From Clostridia bacterium (GTDB lineage: Bacteria; Bacillota; Clostridia; Oscillospirales; CAG-382), in contig JAFTIR010000030.1 in assembly GCA_017456765.1 (NCBI GenBank), forward strand, positions 1 through 46,906: DNA of 46,906 bases, written 5' to 3'. Each line of letters opens with the position of its first letter. The stretch's first letter is position 1. This document shows positions 41,173 through 46,906 of this stretch, piece after piece. The translations under genes were made by a program, and so were the position numbers. The notes beneath the pieces are model-generated. The model did no database searches, was not told the origin of the DNA, and worked only from the letters and a program-made list of their open reading frames with translations.

Positions 41173-41895
41173 TCAGATACTGCAAATTTCTGCGACACAC
41201 TCTTTTGCTGTTTCAACATCCGCTTCAGATATCTCTTCATCAAAGTCACAAAATGTATTGTTCTTTACATCCTTGCCCGAAAGGATAGCATACCAAAGCA
41301 ATCCAACTGCATATCTGCCCAGACCATAGCTCAAATGAAATGTATCTCTGTGTACCTTTTCAACGCCGTGCGCAATAAGTTTTTGTAAAACTTCGCCCGA
41401 GGGGATTATTATATCGGCATTTGTTTCTTCAAATGCTTTTTGGTAAGACTCCCTTACATCTTCAAACATCTTTGTATGTTCTTCATACCTCATCATGTTT
41501 AACTTCTGCGAATCTTTCTCATATGCCCACGTTTGATGAATTGCAATTTTTGCTCTCGGAGTACATATCTTAATAAACTCAACAAGTTTATTGAGATACG
41601 GTTGATATGTTTCGTAATACGGCGATTTATTACTAGCCTGCTGAACAGTAACCACATCCCAATCACGATTTAAAAGTGCCTCTTTTAATGAAACCTTAAA
41701 ACCTGTGCTTTCTCCATTCATTTCAAGCATATATGCTTTTTCCTCACTTAACATATTTCTATAATGAAGTGAAAGAGGACATCCTCCTATATAAAGATTA
41801 AACGTATTGAGGTCAAAACCATCAGCCTTTGCAATTCTATGCAAATATCTTTGAGCATCCTGTGAAAAACTATTTCCAATTGATAAAATATTCAT
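41173..41895 (-). CDS. DUF4886 (SGNH-like) protein
   Basis: A 240-residue protein with an SGNH-hydrolase-like layout: 'ILSIGNSFSQDA' (possible nucleophile Ser), 'IGGCPLSLHY', 'VTVQQASN', and a C-terminal 'FHLSYGLGRYAVG' with the His and neighbouring acid. These fit DUF4886, thought to be an esterase-like family; the substrate is unknown. No signal peptide. AAGGAG precedes the ATG. It heads the run DUF4886-larA-proB, and a 28-bp repeat lies 81 bases upstream. Confidence 0.75.
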   Translation of the reverse strand: MNILSIGNSFSQDAQRYLHRIAKADGFDLNTFNLYIGGCPLSLHYRNMLSEEKAYMLEMNGESTGFKVSLKEALLNRDWDVVTVQQASNKSPYYETYQPYLNKLVEFIKICTPRAKIAIHQTWAYEKDSQKLNMMRYEEHTKMFEDVRESYQKAFEETNADIIIPSGEVLQKLIAHGVEKVHRDTFHLSYGLGRYAVGLLWYAILSGKDVKNNTFCDFDEEISEADVETAKECVAEICSI

Positions 41896-41976
41896 TCTTT
41901 AACTGCTCCTTTTTTCGATAATATTAGACATTCTTACTATAAAGACTGTATAAACTGGATGCCAATGTTTTTAATG

Positions 41977-42004
41977 ATTGCGACACATAAGGTTTAGATG
42001 CAGT
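41977..42004 (-). repeat. Exact 28-bp direct repeat, copy 1
   Basis: Identical over 28 bases to 42715-42742 (plus strand begins ATTGCGACACATAAG, ends GATGCAGT). It covers the stop codon of the HAD gene at 41994. The ends ATTGC/GCAGT can pair (5 bp, one wobble). Confidence 0.9.
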
Positions 42005-42671
42005 TGTTATCAATAAGTTTTTCCAAAGTTTCACCTTCGGCAATATATACAGTTGCAATTTTTTTCATTTCTTCTTGTCCATAATTATACTTGTCGTAAA
42101 TACCTACCGTTTTCATTTGAATTTTATCTGCTGTATCGATCGCAATATGCGAATCTTCAAATACGCATATATCTTCTGCAGAGACGCCCAGAGATTCCAT
42201 CGCCTTTATGTATATATCCGGCTGATCCTTACCCTTTCCAATTTCTGCACAGGAGAGGATATTCATAAAATACTTCCCTATTTTCAAATGATTAACAGCC
42301 AATTTTATCAGCGATATATCGGTCGCTGAAGCTATGCACATTCTAATCCCCTTAGCATAGCAATATTCAAGGAATTCCGATACACCTTTTTTTAATTCGA
42401 CATCATTCGAATAAAAGTTTATCATCAATTCATTCGCTGTTGCAAGCAGTTCTTCTCCGCTATTTCCTATGTCATATTTAGAATGAATGTGCCCCATAGC
42501 ATCCTTCAAAGTCTTTGTCCTGACAATCTTATCATCTTCTTCGGAGGGACGAAAGCCTGTACGGTTCAGAAATTTCACTCCGAATTTTTCCCATAAAACA
42601 TCCCACAACATCAACGAATCAACCAAAGTTCCATCCATATCAAATATTGCACCTTTAATGTTTTTCAACAC
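41994..42671 (-). CDS. HAD-superfamily phosphatase (beta-phosphoglucomutase-like)
   Basis: A 225-residue HAD hydrolase. Motif I is 'AIFDMDGTLVDS'; the Ser/Thr motif is in 'CIASATDISL', and the lysine and acids are in 'GKGKDQPDIY' and 'VFEDSHIAIDTA'. It probably acts on a sugar phosphate. I choose the GTG at 42671, with AGGAG 7 bases upstream; the ATG at 42689 has no site. It is bounded on both sides by an exact 28-bp repeat, and the left copy supplies its last two codons and stop. Confidence 0.85.
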   Translation of the reverse strand: MLKNIKGAIFDMDGTLVDSLMLWDVLWEKFGVKFLNRTGFRPSEEDDKIVRTKTLKDAMGHIHSKYDIGNSGEELLATANELMINFYSNDVELKKGVSEFLEYCYAKGIRMCIASATDISLIKLAVNHLKIGKYFMNILSCAEIGKGKDQPDIYIKAMESLGVSAEDICVFEDSHIAIDTADKIQMKTVGIYDKYNYGQEEMKKIATVYIAEGETLEKLIDNNCI

Positions 42672-42714
42672 TCTTAATCTCCTTTTCATCCTACAATTTT
42701 ATCAAAAATGCCTC

Positions 42715-42742
42715 ATTGCGACACATAAGGTTTAGATGCAGT
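42715..42742 (-). repeat. Exact 28-bp direct repeat, copy 2
   Basis: Identical to 41977-42004, 738 bases away, same orientation. It adjoins the stop codon of the V-ATPase subunit E fragment (42742-42744). Confidence 0.9.
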
Positions 42743-42876
42743 CAATTTTTAATGAAAGTTTGTGTTAAGTCAGCCTGATTTTTTGCATCATCAAGTATGG
42801 CGTCCGCCTTGGTCTCGGCCGCCTCAACGCCATCCTTTTTTATCTGCTCAATGAGTTCCTGGAGTTGTATTTCCAT
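42742..42876 (-). pseudogene. 5' fragment of a V-type ATP synthase subunit E gene
   Basis: An open frame of 44 codons begins at an ATG (42876) with TAGGAG upstream. It reads MEIQLQELIEQIKKDG, then VEAAETKADAILDDAKNQAD, and ends abruptly with LTQTFIKN. The first 36 residues look like the helical start of clostridial V-ATPase subunit E (usually about 200 residues, 'IKKDG...A..KA..I..DAK..AD'); the rest of the protein is missing. The break follows 'NQAD' and is 20 or so bases from the 28-bp repeat. No other ATP synthase gene is in the window, so this is a truncated remnant or an assembly join. Confidence 0.65.
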
Positions 42877-42887
42877 TTTGCATTCTC

Positions 42888-43802
42888 CTATTTATATTCC
42901 TCTTCTATCTCCTGTACCATATTCCATGTATCTCCGCCTGTCAGCCTTTCCTCGCCGTTTATTTTGGCTGTTGTAAACAGGTATCTTCTGCCATTGTCAT
43001 CAAGAATAAAGGGGCGCTCTCTTCTTTGCATAAACAAATGTGTGCCATCGTCATAATCAACATCATAATCATATGCAAGCACCGCGCTGTCTCCATCCCA
43101 TTCTACTCCGTCACAGGACTCAAAGCGTACGCCTGCTTTTACAAGACCTGTGTACTTGCCGGCCGCATCCTCTGCCACCATAATATATTTGCCGTTTTCA
43201 TCTATGTAGACAAACATATCCTCTATTATACCCTTTTTAAATATGTGGTCATTTATAATCTCATAAGGGCCGCTGAACTTGTCAGCACGGGCAACATACA
43301 CATTAAGGTCGCCATCGCGGAAGTACATCAGGTACTTGCCGTCAGTGGTCTTTGTAACGGCAGGATTATTTGCATCAGGAATAAGATCTATCTTTTCATC
43401 CGAACGCATCCAGCCGTCGGTCAGCGACTTAGAATAGGCATAGCCTATAGCGCGGGTTACTATGCCGCCATCGGGAGAACCGATATAGAAAAGAACATAA
43501 GTATCTCCGTCTTTGAAAATATATGGGTTGTGTGCCATACAACTGTCCCATTTATCTCCGTCTCGTTTGGATATTATAACCTTTTTAAACTCAAAGGGCT
43601 TTGAGAGATCATCTGTGGTTGCAAGAACAATCTCAGAATCAGTCAGATAGCCACGGGGAAACCCTTTCTCCTTTGGCCAACGCGCCGCAAAAAGATAGTA
43701 TGTATCTCCCTCTTTTATAACAGATCCACACCATACATAATAGCCTTCCATTTTAAATCCTGAACCCGCTACTGCTGGGCGTAGTTTTAAGCATTTTTCC
43801 AT
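42888..43802 (-). CDS. GH43/GH117-like five-bladed propeller glycoside hydrolase
   Basis: A 304-residue protein without signal peptide. 'YVWCGSVIKEGDTYYLFAARW', in part, 'MAHNPYIFKDGDTYVLFYIG' in part, 'PDANNPAVTKTTDGKYLMYF' in part, and 'IEDMFVYIDENGKYIM' show the blade pattern of the GH43/GH117 clan, with acidic residues in the expected places. The substrate cannot be told. AAGGAG precedes the ATG. Its TAG stop overlaps the ribosome site of the V-ATPase fragment. Confidence 0.75.
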   Translation of the reverse strand: MEKCLKLRPAVAGSGFKMEGYYVWCGSVIKEGDTYYLFAARWPKEKGFPRGYLTDSEIVLATTDDLSKPFEFKKVIISKRDGDKWDSCMAHNPYIFKDGDTYVLFYIGSPDGGIVTRAIGYAYSKSLTDGWMRSDEKIDLIPDANNPAVTKTTDGKYLMYFRDGDLNVYVARADKFSGPYEIINDHIFKKGIIEDMFVYIDENGKYIMVAEDAAGKYTGLVKAGVRFESCDGVEWDGDSAVLAYDYDVDYDDGTHLFMQRRERPFILDDNGRRYLFTTAKINGEERLTGGDTWNMVQEIEEEYK

Positions 43803-43834
43803 TTTTATCTTCTCCTTATTCCTTTGATGACCTC

Positions 43835-43862
43835 ATTATACCACACTTTACATAAATTTCAA
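43835..43862 (-). promoter_or_regulatory. Promoter of the GH43-like gene
   Basis: On the minus strand TTGAAA (43857-43862), 16 bases, TATAAT (43835-43840). Confidence 0.65.
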
Positions 43863-43883
43863 TAAGAAATTTAACTTAAACAT

Positions 43884-43918
43884 AAAAAACCTGAAACTCA
43901 AAGAGTTTCAGGTTTTTT
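43884..43918 (-). terminator. Terminator of the groEL fragment
   Basis: A 16-bp perfect stem (43884-43899 with 43903-43918), 3-base loop, bounded by six A and six T. It is the original 3' end of groEL. Confidence 0.9.
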
Positions 43919-43925
43919 ATGTTTT

Positions 43926-44447
43926 TTAGTACATTCCGCCGCCTGCACCTGCCATTGCAGCTGCCGCTGCTGCGTCTGCAGCAGGATCGGGCTTATCTGC
44001 AACAAGGCTCTCTGTTGTAAGAACCATAGCCGCAACGCTTGCCGCATTCTGAAGAGCAGAACGTGTAACCTTTGTCGGGTCAACAATACCACCCTTGAGC
44101 ATATCCATATACTCATCAGTGAGTGCGTTGTAACCTACGCCAACTGCGCTTTCCTTAATCTTATTTACGATAAGGCTACCCTCGATGCCTGCATTGAAGG
44201 CAATCTGACGAACAGGTTCTTCAAGAGCGCGAAGAACAATCTTTGCACCTGTCTTTTCGTCTCCTTCGGTCTCAGCTACAACCTTTTCAACTGCAGGTAT
44301 TGCATTGATAAACGCTGTACCACCGCCGGCAACAATACCTTCTTCAACTGCTGCACGGGTTGCTGCAAGAGCATCTTCGATTCTGAGTTTCTTTTCTTTC
44401 ATTTCAATCTCAGTAGCAGCACCAACCTTGATTACCGCAACACCACC
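43926..44447 (-). pseudogene. groL: 3' fragment of groEL (chaperonin GroEL)
   Basis: About 174 codons match the last third of GroEL: '[20 protein letters not shown]', then '[20 protein letters not shown]', the equatorial domain, and a C-terminal tail of alanines and glycines ending GGMY. The first 400 or so residues are absent. The homology starts exactly at a CCTCCCTT/AAGGGAGG hairpin (44446-44466). An ATG at 44402 is inside the gene, not a true start. No groES is seen. It is a truncated remnant or an assembly join at a repeat. Confidence 0.9.
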
Positions 44448-44466
44448 TCCCTTTAGGCAAGGGAGG
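44446..44466. repeat. Hairpin repeat at the groEL breakpoint
   Basis: CCTCCCTT (44446-44453) and AAGGGAGG (44459-44466), 5-base loop. It resembles the end arm of palindromic repeats I recall from gut Firmicutes and the third hairpin at 38513-38531. The shared GGAGGTGG-type bases may have served as microhomology with groEL. Confidence 0.65.
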
Positions 44467-44529
44467 CTTATTTGATTTCGTCAATATTCGACATATCCAT
44501 ATCCCCCACATCAAGTCACGACAAAAAAC

Positions 44530-45774
44530 TCACTGTCTTACCTGCCCATTTCCGAGTACGACATATTTTGTCGTTGTAAGAGCCTCAAGGCCCATAGGCC
44601 CACGGGCATGCATCTTTTGTGTCGAAATTCCGATTTCCGCGCCGAGACCGAATTCTTCTCCGTCGGTAAATCTTGTCGAAGCGTTGACATACACCGCCGC
44701 AGAGTCGATTTTTGATGTAAAATACTCGGCGTTTTCCTTGTTCTCAGTAATTATTGCTTCGCTGTGCTTTGTTGAGTGCTCGTTTATATGCTCCACCGCC
44801 TCGAAAACATCCTTCACGACCTTTACAGACAGGATATAATCGTTATATTCGGTGTAAAAATCCTCCTCTGTTGCCGCCATTATGTCGGGCAGAATTTTCA
44901 AGGTTTTTTCACAGCCGCGAAGCTCAACATTCTTTTCATTCATCTTTTTCTGCATCATGGGAAGGAATTTTTCCGCCACCCTTTCATGCACAAGAAGATT
45001 TTCTGCGCTGTTGCATACACTCGGTCTCTGCGCCCTTGCATTAAAGGCGATTTCGTTTGCCATATCAAGGTCTGCCGACTCGTCAACATAGACATGACAG
45101 TTGCCTGCACCCGTTTCAATTACGGGCACTGTTGCGTTTTCAACAACCGACTTAATGAGTCCTTTTCCTCCCCTTGGGATGAGCACATCAATCTTTCCGT
45201 TTGCCGTCATAAGAGCCTTTGCCGACTCTCTTGATGTGTCAGGAATAACATTCACACAGTACCTTGAAAAACCGCATTTTTCCAGTGCGTTCTGAATGCT
45301 TTCGCAAAATGCAAGGTTTGAATTTATCGCTTCTTTGCCGCCTTTGAGTACGCACACATTACCGCTTTTTATACAAAGGCAGGCGGCGTCCACCGTGACA
45401 TTGGGACGGGATTCGTAAATTATACCGACAATGCCAAGGGGTACTGACACCTTTCTTATTTCAAGACCGTTGGGTCTTGTTGTAATCTCTGCCTTTCCGA
45501 CGGGGTCGGGCAAGGCAATAACCTTTCCGATGGCATTTACAATCGCCTCGATTTTACTCTCTGAAAGTGAAAGTCTGTCAATCATAGAGACCGACATTCC
45601 GTTTTCCCTTGCAGTTTTTATATCCCTGTCATTGGCGTCAAGGATTTTTTTCATATCCTGCCGAATTTCAAAAGCTACTGCCGACAATATTTCATTTTTC
45701 TTTTCTGTCTTTGCCGTAGAAAGCTCAAAGGACGCCTTTTTTGCTCCCTCAAAAATCATATCAAGATTACTCAT
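44530..45774 (-). CDS. proA: Gamma-glutamyl phosphate reductase
   Basis: A 414-residue dehydrogenase for the second step of proline synthesis. The catalytic cysteine is in 'RPSVCNSAENLL', and 'GIVGIIYESRPNVT', 'KGGKEAINSN', and 'EFGLGAEIGISTQKMHARGPMG' in part are family motifs. Its start overlaps the HAD gene upstream by 8 bases. The region after the stop (44467-44529) holds no clear terminator. proB is 4.7 kb downstream. Confidence 0.97.
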   Translation of the reverse strand: MSNLDMIFEGAKKASFELSTAKTEKKNEILSAVAFEIRQDMKKILDANDRDIKTARENGMSVSMIDRLSLSESKIEAIVNAIGKVIALPDPVGKAEITTRPNGLEIRKVSVPLGIVGIIYESRPNVTVDAACLCIKSGNVCVLKGGKEAINSNLAFCESIQNALEKCGFSRYCVNVIPDTSRESAKALMTANGKIDVLIPRGGKGLIKSVVENATVPVIETGAGNCHVYVDESADLDMANEIAFNARAQRPSVCNSAENLLVHERVAEKFLPMMQKKMNEKNVELRGCEKTLKILPDIMAATEEDFYTEYNDYILSVKVVKDVFEAVEHINEHSTKHSEAIITENKENAEYFTSKIDSAAVYVNASTRFTDGEEFGLGAEIGISTQKMHARGPMGLEALTTTKYVVLGNGQVRQ

Positions 45775-46441
45775 TCACATCACCTGTAATAATTCTGTAA
45801 AGCTCGTCTGCATTATCTGCATAAAAGTCGCATATTTCGTCTCTGAAGCCGTCTTTTCCGTGAAAGCCCCATGTGACTCCGACGCAGGGCACGCCTGCGT
45901 TATGTGCTGTTTTCACATCTACATGGGAATCTCCCACATAAATGAGGTTTTCGCTTTTTTCCCCCATGGCACATAGCGCCTTTTCAACACATTCTTTGCT
46001 TGGTTTTACGGGTTTGTCACCGCCTGTTCCCGATATGTACGAAAAGGTATCTTCGCCGAAGAAAATATCGCAAAGCATCTTCACATGCCTTTCGGGCTTA
46101 TTTGACACAACCGCAAGGGCGCACCCCTCGTTTTTGAGCTTATTTACAAGCTCCTCTATTCCGTCGTATGCCACAGTTTCGGTGCATACATTTTTGTCAT
46201 AATTGGAAAGATATATTTCGAGAACTTCTCTTACCGTCTGCTCGTCTCTTTTGCCCTCGGGCAAGGCTCTTTCTATGAGCTTGTATGCTCCGTCATTTAT
46301 AAAAGAGCGTGTTTCCTCATAGGTATGCTCAGGGTATCCGAAGCTCCTCATTGTAATGTTTATATTATACTTTATGTCGCCTATGGTATCGAGAAGCGTA
46401 CCATCAAGATCGAACATTATACACTTGTATTTCTTAGACAT
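45767..46441 (-). CDS. HAD-superfamily hydrolase (phosphoglycolate phosphatase-like)
   Basis: A 224-residue HAD hydrolase: motif I 'CIMFDLDGTLLDT', motif II 'LAVVSNKPERH', motif III lysine in 'GDKPVKPSKE', motif IV 'IYVGDSHVDVKTA'. It fits the Gph/PpaX group that removes phosphate from 2-phosphoglycolate or pyrophosphate. GGAAAGGG precedes the ATG. It overlaps proA by 8 bases and is co-transcribed. Confidence 0.88.
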   Translation of the reverse strand: MSKKYKCIMFDLDGTLLDTIGDIKYNINITMRSFGYPEHTYEETRSFINDGAYKLIERALPEGKRDEQTVREVLEIYLSNYDKNVCTETVAYDGIEELVNKLKNEGCALAVVSNKPERHVKMLCDIFFGEDTFSYISGTGGDKPVKPSKECVEKALCAMGEKSENLIYVGDSHVDVKTAHNAGVPCVGVTWGFHGKDGFRDEICDFYADNADELYRIITGDVNE

Positions 46442-46456
46442 TTTTTGCCCTTTCCA

Positions 46457-46906
46457 TTAAAGTTCGTCAATGGATTTTTCGTAGCTTTCGGCTATATTTT
46501 CCATAAACCATTTAACCTCCGGAACCTTTTCGCCAAGCTCCGTCACAATTTTTTCCGAGGATTCAAGTGCTTTTTTGAATTCGTTATTGCCGTTTCTGTA
46601 TTCTTCAACGCATTTGAGATATGCACAGAGCTTGTCTGCTGCCTTAACTATTGTTTTTGCTTCTTCGTCAAGTTCTTCAAAAAGAAGTACATCGGTGTAG
46701 TCCCCTCTCAGCTCCTCCGGAAGTTTTGAAAGAGCATTATCAAGGGCATTTCTTTCAAGACTCTTATAGCTGTCGCGGATTGAGTCGTTGAAATATTTTA
46801 CGGGTGTTGGCAAATCTCCTGTAAAAATCTCGCTCATATCGTGATAGAGTGCATATACAGCTATTTTGTTTTCGTCATAATTTTTGCCGAAATATCTGTT
46901 TCCTAT
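46457..46906 (-). CDS. YfbR-like HD-domain 5'-deoxynucleotidase (partial, 5' end outside window)
   Basis: The open frame runs off the right edge; 149 codons are visible plus the stop. Upstream of the internal ATG at 46837 the frame stays open to 46906 and reads 'NKIAVYALYHDMSEIFTGDL', with the HD metal motif and 'TGDLPTPVKYFN', a YfbR signature. YfbR cleaves deoxynucleoside 5'-monophosphates. The internal ATG is therefore not the start. It lies 15 bases upstream of the HAD gene. Confidence 0.88.
   Translation of the reverse strand: MGNRYFGKNYDENKIAVYALYHDMSEIFTGDLPTPVKYFNDSIRDSYKSLERNALDNALSKLPEELRGDYTDVLLFEELDEEAKTIVKAADKLCAYLKCVEEYRNGNNEFKKALESSEKIVTELGEKVPEVKWFMENIAESYEKSIDEL

Noticed and set aside
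41977..42742. True integron gene cassette
   Set aside because: The repeat lacks the GTTRRRY/RYYYAAC core of attC sites and no integrase is seen; kept only as a cassette-like layout.
44383..44402. ATG at 44402 as the start of an intact small chaperonin-like protein
   Set aside because: GroEL homology continues upstream of it in frame to 44447, so it is an internal Met.
1..46906. CRISPR arrays, phage genes, transposases, precursor peptides or toxin-antitoxin pairs
   Set aside because: None recognised; the repeats seen are short palindromes, AT-rich tandem units and one 28-bp pair, not regularly spaced arrays.

Overview
The window looks like a spore-forming Clostridia chromosome, probably a gut or rumen Oscillospirales/Christensenellales-type anaerobe. 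The evidence is an alpha/beta-type small acid-soluble spore protein, AGGAGG-type ribosome binding sites, many TTGACA-N17-TATAAT promoters, clostridial housekeeping genes (nifS/nifU, tex, rplJL with an L10 leader, uraA, acpP), plant-glycan glycosidases and a cohesin/dockerin protein. No tRNA, CRISPR array, phage or transposase gene was recognised. Gene density is high and most genes are on the minus strand.

Layout. 1-150: a strong leftward promoter with an rRNA-type leader, suggesting an rRNA operon just outside the window. 305-3391: a DUF3737 protein, an orphan response regulator, a MogA/MoaB-like protein and a HAD phosphatase. 2.8-11.9 kb: a rhamnose-glycan locus. An AraC regulator sits between two minus-strand operons, one with a glycoside hydrolase and an M81 metallopeptidase, the other with L-rhamnose mutarotase and a GH106 alpha-L-rhamnosidase. 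Both operon promoters carry the same gap-free 42-nt box (34/42 identical) at the same offset from the -35 element. 12-19.2 kb: housekeeping genes (tex, YcxB-like, rpiB, nifU, nifS, acpP, uraA with an attenuator leader). 19.4-26.6 kb: a second catabolic locus with GH127 and a histidine phosphatase diverging from amidohydrolase, DegT aminotransferase, Gfo/Idh oxidoreductase and AraC. 26.6-32.5 kb: a spore protein with a sigma-G-like promoter, a 1115-residue secreted FIVAR/Ig/cohesin/dockerin protein and two small membrane proteins. 32.5-39 kb: rplJL with its leader, a WG-repeat lipoprotein, pgeF, radical SAM, EamA transporter, DUF523 and NUDIX. 39-46.9 kb: proB and proA split by 4.7 kb holding larA, DUF4886, a HAD gene between two exact 28-bp repeats, a GH43-like gene, and two gene fragments (start of V-ATPase subunit E, end of GroEL).

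The most interesting non-gene structure is: (i) the paired AraC operator; (ii) a dispersed 3'-end hairpin that begins at the stop codon of three unrelated genes; (iii) the rearranged proB-proA interval, whose breakpoints carry repeats and gene fragments (a real rearrangement or an assembly join); (iv) the uraA leader, with a terminator and a competing pairing but no riboswitch class I recognise; (v) AATTAGGAATT-type repeats that supply the Shine-Dalgarno of two consecutive genes.
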